Origin: Diphasiastrum complanatum | Lineage: Eukaryota > Streptophyta > Lycopodiopsida > Lycopodiales > Lycopodiaceae | NCBI GenBank assembly: GCA_029204225.1 | Contig: CM055110.1 | Location: 216,408-280,407, forward strand | Length of the DNA stretch: 64,000 bases | Direction: 5' to 3' | Part shown: positions 23,970 to 34,548 of the stretch, in pieces | Layout: each line of letters opens with the position of its first letter | Position numbering within the stretch: the first letter of the stretch is position 1 | Notes under the pieces: generated by a model | What the model was told of the DNA's origin: nothing | What the model saw: the letters and a program-made list of their open reading frames with translations, nothing else | The model's database searches: none | Program-made: the position numbers and the translations under genes

Positions 23970-24765
23970 TACCTTCGTATAAAGATAGCAATTTATGACA
24001 CGACGAGTTGTAGCTCAGCCCTAGAGACGACACTAGCCAGAGGATGAAAATTTCAAATCAAAAGCCACGGTGCTGAATTTCAAATGAGTAATTCATCCTA
24101 AAACTAGTTCCAGCGGGAGTACCCATGTATTTGAATTAGAAAGCAGTAATTCTTAGTTCATCCTACTTTTGTCATAAGCGAGAAAAGTACATCAAAGACC
24201 AAAGTATTGGTTTTTAATTGGTATTTCTTAGTATCTATTACTAGTGTCCTTTACACTAAGATAATGATTAGATTATGCATGTTTATTATTTTCATGATTT
24301 AATTACAATCACAATTGCATGCATCCTCATGCTCGAGGGCATTATGCTTGTTAAGCCCATGATAGCCTTGGCCTATTGAGAGAAAGTTCTAACTTTTACA
24401 TCGGATCCTCTTTCCTTGTGCGACTGCACTTATACCCATGCCTCTCTAATCTAGAAAGCCCTTGATAATTAATATCTAATGTGGGTGAATTCAATGCCTT
24501 GAAAATCAACCTCGCTAAACATCACATTCCCATTCACGTAGTAATCATTCTAAGTTGTGGACACTTTATTGTAGCATGGAGTTATGGATCATAACTTGAT
24601 TGAAAGCAGGCAGTCATCATAACCATGAATTACTATTCACCATGCATTGCATATCATGAATCTATCATAATCTACCTATGACTAATAATGCCTTGATCTC
24701 CAACCAATGATAATATTACATTTAGTGTTATATCAAGAGATTGCAACATATATGAGTAGATTATC
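23967..24765. other. Flank of SPH copy 2
   Basis: AT-rich sequence colinear with 44300-45000 and, with a large deletion, with 16157-16619. No gene. Confidence 0.6.
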
Positions 24766-25873
24766 ACAACAAGTACACTGATATCACATGTCAACAAGGC
24801 TTAGATAGACACTCATTCCTTAACATGATGTTAAGGTTCTTGACCCAAGTACACAAATGAAAAGGCCTAAGCATCTTTTGTCCCTATTTATTAAATCCTA
24901 AAATGTCACGTAGCATAGTAAAATAGTACCATATGATAAGGACGAGCTTCATTGTGACCATATGCTTGCTCTTGTGTGTAAAAAAGCTTCTAAGACTTAT
25001 CACATGACCAACAAAGAAATTCGTTCCGTCCTTTTTAGATAGGGCAGAGGTTACAGTAAAAACAATTAAACAACATCATCACAATGGGAAACAAGCCACA
25101 TCTCTCTTTTGCAGTTTTGGGGTGCGCCTAGTTCTATTTGTTTGCAATAGCTTATGGCAACAATTTGTGATTTATGCCTAAATTCACTACACGTGTCCAA
25201 TGAGTTAATTCATGTGGTATGACAATCATTTGTTAACTCATCAAAGATTATAGACATCAAGCATAAGTCATTTTTTGGGTGTTTAGATTCTTTTCACACA
25301 CATTCATCTATGTTTACCTATTTATTTTTTCCTTTCAGAAATGTCTATTTATTTTATGGAATCTCACTACATAGGATAGAGTTGGTGTTTTTGTGGCAAA
25401 CCTTTTAAGGATTACCAGGTTTACGACTTAATCTTCAAAGTTTAGTTTTTAGTTGTTAGTGTTTGGGAAATACAAATCTTTTGATGACTCATTATTATTT
25501 TTTAATGGTTTTCATGGCTTTTTATGCATCCCCAGAAAATCCTCATGGAAGTCCCAAACCTACCAAAAAAAATCAACTCATTACAAAAAGAATTTGGTTG
25601 TTTTAAATCTTATTTGAATGCAAATTGTTCTAGGATAGGCATCTAAGTGATGGTGCAATTATGCGGATTCTCAAATTCAATAAGATTCACGTGATGATTC
25701 CAACAAGAATTCTTTTAATTAATCTAAATTGAAAAGGGGTGCCATTTATATCACTAAATAGTAATTACGTTTTCATCCTAAATGCCATTCTATTTCATTC
25801 TAAATGACTTAAACTAATAGCAAATTAGAGAATGATTGTAAAGTACAAAGTTTGTGGAGCCGTACTATATTAG
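24766..25873 (-). repeat. Inverted-repeat arm X, minus orientation (block 2, truncated)
   Basis: Reverse complement of the X arm. It stops at about 25873, inside the part corresponding to 9600, where it meets a short fragment of copia-B LTR. Confidence 0.85.
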
Positions 25874-27257
25874 TACGATATTACCAAAACCTTTGATGTT
25901 ACTAGATGTCAAAGTAAAACCAAAATATCAGTTGATAACCAGTAACTTTTCACATAACCATCCTTTTGTCTTTTGTATCATCAAATCATACGAATAGCAC
26001 TGCTTCTCTTTCTTGGAAAATGATAATTATATATAGTATATTACTAAATAAATCATAGATGAGGTTATCCCCAACAACGTGCATGATCTCTCTATAGTCA
26101 ATTTTCTTGAAGCTTGTTAGACATAACTAAATATTCAGCTCCCATTTTAGTTGTCACTAGTTGAGCTCAAATTTGTAAGGCCCCTGTTATGAGGAGAAGC
26201 CAGTATTGAGCACGGTTGTTAGTATGGGGTCTAATGTGAGACCATGATGGTTAGGAGATGGCTGGAATGCATAGCAGGAGGTCCTGGGGGATTCGGAGGG
26301 CGGATCCCCCCAAGAAACAGGGGATCCAGGGGGTTTGGGGGCTAGAGCTCCCCAACGGCCCCGACGGTATGGCCTCTTCATCATTTGGCCTTCCGAATCC
26401 CTATGTGAAAAAGACACTTTTGGTATTTCGCTGATCACTCTCTCTGATGGTGGTCGCCACTGTCTAACTACCATATTGAGAAGCATTCCTTAGCAGTTGG
26501 AGTTTATCTATTATTGTGTAGATCAGTCATCCAAAGTATATTCTAGATGGCCATTGAGGCCCTTCTCCAGGGTGCACAGATTGGATAGCACCATCATCAT
26601 ATGTATTGGCTTTATTATCAGATTCACGTTCATTATCTCTTGTCTATGCTGAATTCAATTTTTAATTATAATATTTCAAAAGTATTAATGAACATGACAT
26701 CAATTTTTGGTATGATGATATTGCATCTAATGAATTACTCAAAATATAATGGCATATTTACAAAGGCTAGACTAGCCCCATGTCATGATATCTCATCACC
26801 CAAGCTTCTACTTGGCAAGAGACAAATGCAGAAGAAGTTCTTAAATGAAAGGTAGACACTCAAGAACATGTGTGACAATAGATCTGTTTAAAAAACAAAT
26901 ACTAAAGAGCTCAACCATGAAGCAAGAATCTCTAAGTACATCCAAGTCATTTGCTATGATTGATCATTGTGTGATGTGCATTGCATGATACAAGATCTCA
27001 GGATCTAGTATAAGGATAGTACTCGTAGTGCTAACTTATTTTTGAATTGGATCATCGTCAACAAGATTTGCCATTTTAAATCTTAGTGCTCTAATATTCT
27101 TGGCTACAATTACCAAAGTAAAACATATACACTTCTAACTCTGAATTGGTATCAATAATGTTTGTGACAACTATATTGTCGCCAGTATGATATTACCAAA
27201 ACCTTTGATGTTACTAGATGTCAAAGTAAAACCAAAATATCAGTTGATAACCAGCAC
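25874..27257. other. 1.2 kb foreign segment between direct repeats
   Basis: About 80 bp of copia-B LTR (ACGATATTACCAAAACC...) occurs at 25877-25953 and again at 27185-27257. Between them is DNA found in no other block, with a GC-rich stretch at 26270-26370 (runs such as GGATCCAGGGGGTTTGGGGG) unlike its AT-rich surroundings. That stretch recalls GC-rich parts of gypsy LTRs, but I cannot classify it. The minus frame at 26187-26486 is a by-product of the GC-rich stretch. Confidence 0.5.
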
Positions 27258-27941
27258 GTTTACAACAGAGTACCCCCAATCAACTGATTATGAAGTTTTT
27301 AGCACCCTACAGGATCTTTATGGGGTGTTGTGATTGCACGAGAATGATCAAAGAACGGTTTAGTTGAAACATCCAAGGCAAGAGCACAATGGCATATCAC
27401 AGACCAAAAAACTAACTCCTTACTATGACAGTGCTCATTGTGGGAAAAATAGGCTGCGTACTGAGATAAAATGATAACAAAAAAACTCGGGTAGAGAATG
27501 AGCCCAAAACACCAAAATCTCAATATTCACAATATGGCAAAGCAAGCCAAAGTTTCCTTACATCAATGAGGCTTGAGTTCCTACAGTGGATTTGCATGGA
27601 ATGTCCACATCTTCCAGTTAACTCATATATCATAGATCCACATGTAAAACTGCATGCACGGATGTTGCATGGATCGCATGTCAACTCCCTAAGCCACCTA
27701 GACATGTGTAGATTATGTAAACTGATTTGCATGTTGCATACATGCATTCTGACTAACATTGCATGTCATTTAATATTTTGCATGACATCATAATTGAATC
27801 TACCTAACTCAAATTCAACCTTTTCTAGAAGGTTATCTACTCACTTCACAAACCTTAATGTACAATAAAATATTTACAAGAAATAAGGTGAGCATAGCCC
27901 CCAAAATCAACACAGGAAGATATGTTTTACGGCTTTTTACA
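27070..27941 (-). repeat. Copia-B 3' LTR (block 2)
   Basis: The polypurine tract AAGGAGGAG (27942-27950, minus) is followed by TGTAAAAAGCC. Colinear with 17800-18769 but with only one 73-bp unit and a deletion near 27435. The right boundary is firm; the left one is approximate. Confidence 0.7.
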
Positions 27942-27959
27942 CTCCTCCTTAAAATATAT

Positions 27960-29322
27960 CTACCAAATCACCATAGACTTTGAGATTAAGCCAAGATTAG
28001 ATCTCATCTTGACGAATGCATTCTTGAGCAATGTCTTGGTGAGAAGATCTACAACACAATTTGAAGATCCAACATGCTCCAATAAGATCTCCCTCCCAAT
28101 TACTTTCTCTCTTACAAAGTGATGAGCTACCTCGATGTGTTTTCTCCTTGCATGGAATATAAGATTGTTTGCAAGATCCCGAGCTGAGATGTAGTCATTA
28201 TTGATAATTGGAAGGTCTTCATCTCCATAACACTTTAGCTCCATAAGTAGCCTCTTGATCCATAAAACTTCCTTAGTTGTGGTTGTAAGAGCTTTGCACT
28301 CAGCTTCACAAGATGACAAGGATATAGTTGCTTGCTTATTTGATAGCCAAAAAACTAGATTCCCTCCAATGAGAACCGTGTAATCACTTGTGGATATTCT
28401 ATCCACTCTGTCTCTTGCAAAATACGAGTCTGAAAATGCAACAAAAGTTAGATCGCCTCCTTTATAGATCAATCCATAGTCTAAGGTAGAAGATACATAT
28501 CTCAAGATTCTCTTTGCCAATTTCCAATGACATATCTTTGGATCCTACATGTATTGGCTTAGTTTGTGCACACTAAAACTCAGATCAGGCCTAGTGACTC
28601 TTAAGCAAATAAGAGAGCCAATAAGACTCCTATAAAGAGTGAACTCCTCGAAGGATCTTTTATCCTCTTTTATAGGAACTTTTACAATTTTCTCCATTGG
28701 AGTATCTATGCCTGTACGATTTTCCATTTGAAATTTCTTAAGCATGGAAAGAGCATATCTACTTTGACTTATGAAAGCATGACCGTTCCAAAAGTCAATT
28801 TCTAGGCCTAAAATGTAGTGAAGAACTCCTAGATCTTGCATCTTAAATTCACTACCAAGTACACATTTTGTTTCTTCAAGTAGCTCCTCATTATTTCCAC
28901 TAAGAATGATATCATCTACATAGATGAGAAGAATGACTACAAAGTTATTTACAAACTTAATGTACAATAAAGGGTCGTATTCACTAAGATGAAATATGAG
29001 TGACATGAGAAAGGAGTTGAGCCTTGCATACCAAGACCTTGGTGCTTGTTTTAGTCCATAGAGGCTTTTGAACAAAAGACAAACTTTTGTTTCTTTAACA
29101 ACTTTCACGAATCCAGATGGTTGCTCTATATAAATCTTCTCCTCAAGGTAACCATCGAGGAAGGCATTAGAAACATCAAGTTGAAACATCCTCCAATTGT
29201 GATAACATGGAAGAGAAATGAGAATTCTTATAGTTACCAGTTTTGCAATATGTGCAAAAGTGTCTTCAAAGGCAGGACCTTTGATTTGAGAGTGACACAA
29301 AGTCTTGCATTGAATTTGTTGA
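27960..29322 (-). pseudogene. Copia-B RT-RNase H pseudogene (block 2)
   Basis: Minus-strand copia-B pol from mid-RT to the RNase H end. RT (29300-28545) is well kept: 'FQLDVSNAFLDGYLEEKIYI', '[16 protein letters not shown]', the catalytic 'LIYVDDIIL', 'LHYILGLEI'. A stop follows 'HKLSQYM'. RNase H (28520-27960) carries 'SLSSCEAECKAL', 'ARRKHIEVAHHFV' and 'VVDLLTKTL'. At 29322 the element is cut off at GTTGATGGATCC, where the histone-like region begins; block 1 continues through this point (20150). Better preserved than the block 1 copy, which has FVND instead of YVDD. Confidence 0.93.
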
Positions 29323-29867
29323 TGGATCCATTGAATCGCTATTCCAAAACCAAAATATTATCAAAATTTTTGAAACTATTGGACCCTATATGTATGATCA
29401 AAGCTTGATTTGGAAGACACTTCATACTGGCCAAAGTTATGTAGAATCTATCGAATCAAGCTCCTATTATTCATATTCTGTCCAATATCAGATGAGCACA
29501 CGAGAACCCATACTCTGATTTTCAAATGCTTTATATGCGCGTTGATTAGCTATCGAGTGAAAATTTGGCCTTCGGAATTTTCCAAAATTATAACTATTGG
29601 ATATAAAAAAGGTCTGATATTTAAAGCTTAACATTGTCAATTTTAGCATTAAATGGTAGAAGTGTGATAGCATACTTTTGTAGCATTAATTGTAGATGTG
29701 ACCATATTTTTTTTGAAATTAATTATGGTTAATTCGATATGGACTAATCATTTTGATGACTGATGGATATTTAGATTGATTTGATTGACAAGCCCTGAGT
29801 AATCATCAACATAATCCGAGCCTTGGACATCCAAACCACCACGTTTGTAATCATTTCTGATTTTCTC
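29323..29867. other. Upstream region of the H3-like frame
   Basis: Unique AT-rich sequence not found elsewhere in the window. No gene seen. Confidence 0.5.
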
Positions 29868-29875
29868 TATATATA
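29868..29875 (+). promoter_or_regulatory. TATA box candidate upstream of the H3-like frame
   Basis: TATATATA after a CT-rich stretch, about 230 bp before the ATG at 30102. The spacing would give a 5' UTR of roughly 200 nt. Confidence 0.45.
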
Positions 29876-30101
29876 CTGATCGACGATGCTAAACTTTTTT
29901 TGCTTATAGCTATTTGCATCCATGCGATATCGATTCAGCGCGTTCGAAAACAACTTCCTTCAATCTGTTACTACTCGCTCGCACCCATCCGCTACCAGCT
30001 AACGGATTTGTTGAGCTCAGGTATTGCTTTGACGTGCCCGACCTGAGGTCTGATCCTGAAATCAACATTATCGTGCACTGATCCGCTACTACACAACAGT
30101 A

Positions 30102-30638
30102 ATGGCGTGGACCAAGCAGACAGCACGAGGGCATTCGAGTGGAATACCAATTTCAGGTGAGGGTCAGGGAAATCCACAACAACCACCTCGTCCACCACCA
30201 CCACCTCCTAGGCCAAGGGGCAGAAGAAGAGACTCACCCTGACTCAAGGATTTTCGGAAGCTTCAGAAGAGAAATAATCTTTTGATTCTGAAATCTCACA
30301 TACAGAGATCCATCAGAGACGTTACAAAAAGTCTATCCGTAGATGTGAGATGGACTGTAACGACAATCGAGGTGCTGCACACAACATATGAGAATTTTCA
30401 AGTGAAATTTTTTTCAGATACTATTGTTGCAGCTGTCCATGCCAAGAGGGTGACCATCATGTCCAAGGATTTCAAAATTGTGTTTAGCATGACACATATG
30501 ACAAGTTTGCTGAATATCTACTCCCTCCTCTCCTCTAAAACAAGATTCAGAGAGGAGAAAACGAAAGCAATCTCAACCAACTTGGCTTGTTATTCGTATA
30601 CAGAACATGAGTGTTTCAAAGAAGAGGAGGTCTCTTGA
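30102..30638 (+). pseudogene. Divergent histone H3-like protein with one in-frame stop
   Basis: The first 46 codons start 'MAWTKQTARGHSSG', matching the H3 tail (ARTKQTAR) at 7 of 8 positions, with the Lys4 equivalent kept and Lys9 lost. A glutamine/proline/arginine-rich stretch ('PPRPPPPPPRPRGRRR') follows. A TGA at 30240-30242 interrupts. In the same frame the next 83 codons align without gaps to the H3 histone fold (about H3 residues 48-130): 'LQKRNNLLILK', 'VDVRWTVTTIEVL', 'VHAKRVTIMSKD'. I count 30 identities in 83. Loop 1 is H3 length, without the insertion usual in plant CENH3, although RW and KDF recall CENH3. No stop occurs at the normal H3 end; the frame runs 49 codons further and overlaps the Ulp1-like frame. 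There are no introns, so it could be a retrocopy or a captured module. Confidence 0.85.
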
Positions 30639-32225
30639 CCCTCCATCTAAAGCAAGGCATTTTTCCAAGCCATCTCCTCTGAATACTATTCTTTCTTCTA
30701 GGCATTCTTCTCCTAATTCTCCTTCTAAGTCTCCTTCTTCTCCTTCCACTCCATCTTTAACTTCTCCTGCTAAATCTTCCTCTCCTAATAAATCTCCACC
30801 TCCTAAATCTCCTCCTCGTCCTAAACCTGTAAATATTAATTCCCCTCCTCCTGTTCTTGTAAGTGATTTAGATGATTTTCTTGGTGTAAAGGTAGAACCA
30901 ATTTTGAATGACAATTCTTTATGTAGTTTATCAGTATTACCTATGTCACCCCCTGCACTTGCCTTTGTAAATACTCCTCAATATGTACAGTATGACCAAT
31001 TGTTAAACACATATCTTAAAGGTTTAGGTCCTCGATACAGTTTTAAGATGCCGAAGACCAATGCTAGTCTCCCCCTTTCTAGTTTAGATACTGGTGAATT
31101 AGAAAGTAGGAATAAAATGCTAGGGGACAATGTAGGTGGTGGGGCAATTCAGTACTAGATGGAGGTCTTCCAAAACATGGCTGCATTTGATTTCCCTGAT
31201 TTTAAAAGTCTGCATGATGATATGCTTCAATATGTCAGACTGGAGACTCCAATTCTCGTGCTGCCATACATAACAAAGTAAGTGTCGATTTTATTTTATT
31301 GAATTATTTATATGAATTTTGATTTCACATTGATTCTCATAATTTATTGTTTTCTGATTTCAGTGATCATTGTAGCTTATATGTGTTGTCCTTGTACATT
31401 AATGATGAGGGTGTGTGTAATCCAATTTGTTTAAAGGTGAACTCTATTACACACACACACACAAAATTTCTAGGAACCATATACAGAAAATACTAGAACT
31501 CTTTCCAGTACCAAATGCAAAAGCATATTCCAAGCTGAAAATGGTTGATGCAGAGGTATAAATTTTTCAATATCGATTCAATGTGCCCTTGTAGTTATTG
31601 ATTGGTTTACTTTCATAAAGTGAGCGCTGATTCGATATTCAGTGAAATAATGTTCAAATTTGGATCTGCCATCCTCCCAACAGGTTGATTCTGTCAGTTG
31701 TGGTTGGTATACTGTATGTAATGCCAAACACTTTTTCAGTTGGCTTGCATTACAAGATGGACTTCCAAATCTGGAAGGCGTAATATTCGATTAATTACTT
31801 TTAATTATGTTTTTGTTTTTTTGATATACAAATTTCTATTAACTGATCTTTAATTAATTACCTTCAACTGTGTTTATGTTTTTCTTCAGTTAAAATGCCC
31901 AAAGGTCTCCGCAATGGAGATAATGCACTTCAAGCAGGAGACCATAAAGCTGGTGATCAAAAATTCATATCCAGTTGCAGTGGCCGAGTGTTCTCCACAC
32001 AAGCTACTTCCAACTGGAGAAATGGATTTAGAGATCAACCAATATATACAAGACATCAACAAGGGCAAGCGTCGATTGTAGTGATCATCGGAATTCAAGT
32101 GACTGAAGATCTCCCCAATGGAGATAGTGCATTTCCTGCAGGAGACAATGAATCTTGCTATCGAAAACTCATATTATCCAGTTGCAATTACATTGTGTTT
32201 TGCACCATGGAAATGGAGATCATAG
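30607..32225 (+). pseudogene. Ulp1-like (C48) SUMO-protease family gene, multi-exon, damaged
   Basis: First part 30607-31155: basic start 'MSVSKKRRSLDPPSKARHF', then a long Ser/Pro/Lys-rich linker ('SPNKSPPPKSPPRPKPVN'). TAG at 31156 separates it from the same-frame continuation at 31159. Exons fit GT/AG borders: 31159-31277, 31364-31436, about 31474-31555, 31684-31779, 31890-32081. Together they read 'ETPILVLPYIT', 'NDHCSLYVLSLYINDEG' (the histidine of the Ulp1 HW motif, Trp replaced by Cys) and 'VDSVSCGWYTVCNAKHFFSW' (catalytic Cys in SCG). One base is out of phase at the third exon. The last exon is duplicated: 'SAMEIMHFKQETIKLVI' (31890-32081) and 'SPMEIVHFLQETMNLAI' (32103-32225). Ulp1 proteins cleave SUMO, and copies are often carried by plant Mutator- and CACTA-type transposons. 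Its 5' end overlaps the H3-like frame by 32 nt. Confidence 0.78.
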
Positions 32226-32627
32226 AAATGAAAGAGCCTCATAGAAAAAGTGGTTCATATATTTTCAAAAATGATGTATACAAAAAATTATATTACATAA
32301 TACAAAATTCTATAGTTCATAATCTATGGATCTTCAATTTCGATGGATGTTCCAATGTCTTTGCATTTTATATGCTCCTCCTGCCTTACTCTTACCTGCA
32401 CAAGAGAAATTGTTTTAGTTATATATTTTATGAAACTGATTCACTTAGAAATAAAAAAAAAAGAATATTTTTATATGGCATAACACCTTTACACCATTCA
32501 ATCGAAATTGATTGTACTGAGATAGATCGAATTACAACATGTCTAGTTCTGATCGAATGTGATTGAGACACCAATCTTCCTTGACCTCAACCATTGCAAG
32601 AATGTTGTCATTTATTTTCACTGTTAT
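32226..32627. other. Intergenic between convergent genes
   Basis: AT-rich 3' flank of the Ulp1-like gene. Its first 50 bp (to about 32273) reappear at 54588 with the second terminal exon. The plus frame through this region is a chance reading. Confidence 0.45.
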
Positions 32628-33452
32628 CTAAAGTTGCTCTTGAGGGTTTATACCAAAATCTTGATCAAGTGGCTTCCAAACATTTTTGCATTTAATCCAT
32701 CTTCTATAATACAACAGCAAAGTGAGCATTTGTTTTTCAATGTGATATCTAAATGTCATGGATGAGTAACATACTTTGCACTCAACTTGCTGATTTTGTT
32801 TTGTAACCCAACCATCATCCAACAACTCGGCAATTATATCAACACTCAAGTCCTTACAAATACACATTGTTTTTGTTCTCCCAACATTGCATTTGAAAGA
32901 AAAATCAACAAAAATAGCAAAAGGTAGATACCAACTTAATCTATTATTCTTTGATCTAGTGCTACATTTTAATATACTCTGAATATCAATATATAGCCTA
33001 GATCAAAAACTTTATGAAATTGCTACATCAGGAGAAATCCATTCCTTACTCAAAAAATCTGGTAGAGGATATGGCTCTAATCTACCAATGAAACCATTTT
33101 TATCAGGAAAATAGGTGTGATCATAAAAGAAAACTCCTGCCTCTAAAAGTGATTCTGTAGAATGACCTTTATATTATTAAATACTGATCTCTGAATGTAT
33201 GATATCGATTATTCCTGCAATAGATTGAACTGATTGCCATTCAACAAAATTTGATGGATACAAATCTGCAAAACCAACAAAAACATCTAAATAAAATGCT
33301 AAATCTAAAGAAATTGAATCTGAAAACTTACAATTGCATTTCCTTCCATCATTTGGATTCAGATCATGAATGTTGAGCTCATTGTGAAGATAAGCATGTT
33401 GAACTAAAACTTCCGTGATAGATTGACTGGCAGGTGATACTTTAAAATCCAT
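32628..33452 (-). CDS. Hypothetical spliced gene, convergent with the Ulp1-like gene
   Basis: I do not recognise this gene. Plausible exons on the minus strand: 33452-33334 ('[20 protein letters not shown]' ... 'GRKCN', then donor GTAAGT); an acceptor TTTTGCAG before 'LYPSNFVEWQSVQSIAGI', with a stop soon after (to about 33177); and, separately, an exon near 32890-32770 ('ICKDLSVDIIAELLDDGWV', donor GTATGT) followed by 'RWIKCKNVWKPLDQDFG' to a stop at about 32628. The part above 33340 is shared with the left end of the window (1-100), so the gene belongs to the repeated unit. Exon linkage is my inference. Read-through frames contain the introns. Confidence 0.35.
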
Positions 33453-34548
33453 TATCCTGCCTTTCCAAGAGCTTCTTTATATGTTATCTGATTTTTTTCT
33501 TTTTCGGAATGAGTCTTTTGCAGAGGGATGCATCAAGATCCATTGATATTCTTGATATATTCTTGGTATCCATTGATCTTCTGCATTTTTTTATTCCCTA
33601 ACTTGACTATTAGGCCTAACAACATCTAATTGCCGCAAAAAGGCCTCAAGTCATGTTATTAACTTTTAACTAATCAAATAACTATGTCATCATCGGCTTG
33701 GACTTACACACGCAGGTGTCAAATCACTCTCACTTATAAATATATAATCTAGCTAGGGTTTCCTTGATATTCGTAAACCCTCCAACAATTATATATTGGT
33801 AACCAGGGAACGTTTGAATCACATCATGCTGACCGGTCGAACACCACATTTGGTGTCAATATTTGTGAATGATAGGGATAAGTTGTTGTTACGTGTATTA
33901 CAACATTTTGAATTGGCACCAGTTGGAAGTATTTTGGGTGGGATAACTTCCCCTACAACTGTGTCTACTGCAACATTATTAAAGTTGCCAAAATAAGCCA
34001 ACTTACTTGTTAGATGGGCCATTTTAAGGTATTTTGTATGTATAAGATTGTTTAAGAACTTAGACCTAGTTGTATTAATGTTGTTAGGTAGATGGATTAG
34101 GATAAATTGCTATAGGGATGACTAGGGTGTGTTCAGTAACGTGTAGATAGGACAAAAAGCACCAAAAAGATTGTTTTTAGGGTTGTTGATTTAGAATGGA
34201 AAGATCATATTCAGGTAAAGAGGAATGGAAGTTGAACGGACTGGAAGAAACCGCATGTGTGACAATGGAAGTTGATGTGGTCTTAGCAATGGAAGTTATA
34301 CCAACCACAAGAGAACTACATACAAAACAGTGGCGGTCTTTTGCGGAGTTGTGGGAATGGTGAGTTCAGGATTGTATAAATAGGGAACTTGTAGTCACAA
34401 AGGGGACTCTTGGTTGTACACTAGATAGCAAAAGTGTGATCAAGCATCAAAAGGCTTAGAGCCGAGCATTATGTGAGTTGTGATACAAGTTTATGTCAAG
34501 CTGTAGGCTGCAAGTAGGAGTGCCTTGCTTAAGACCTTTTGAGTAGTC
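33340..34548 (+). repeat. Repeated unit, diverged copy (block 3)
   Basis: Colinear with the window's first 1216 bases (offset 33339 at the start), differing at a few percent of positions. Contains a truncated orphan LTR-like segment from 34082 (TGTTAGGTAG) to about 34548, where AGTCTTGGTGG is shared with copia-A integrase. The rest of the LTR, the palindrome array and the GA tract are deleted here. Confidence 0.9.

Noticed and set aside
26187-26486. 99-codon minus-strand proline-rich frame
   Set aside because: Open only because of the GC-rich stretch; no recognisable domain and no homologue in the other blocks.
30240-30242. TGA in the H3-like frame as recoding or a short intron
   Set aside because: No splice borders bracket it and no recoding signal is visible; a simple nonsense mutation is the plain reading.
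30102-30530. Calling the H3-like frame a CENH3 (centromeric histone)
   Set aside because: RW and KDF fit CENH3, but loop 1 has canonical H3 length and the tail is ARTKQTAR-like. CENH3 genes also have introns. Left as a divergent H3-like sequence.
30573-30914. Glycine/glutamate-rich minus-strand frame opposite the Ser/Pro-rich linker
   Set aside because: Mirror image of a low-complexity coding stretch on the plus strand.
31895-32566. 223-codon plus-strand frame over the Ulp1 3' end
   Set aside because: Runs in a different frame from the Ulp1 exons and through an intron acceptor side and 3' flank; codon content is not protein-like.
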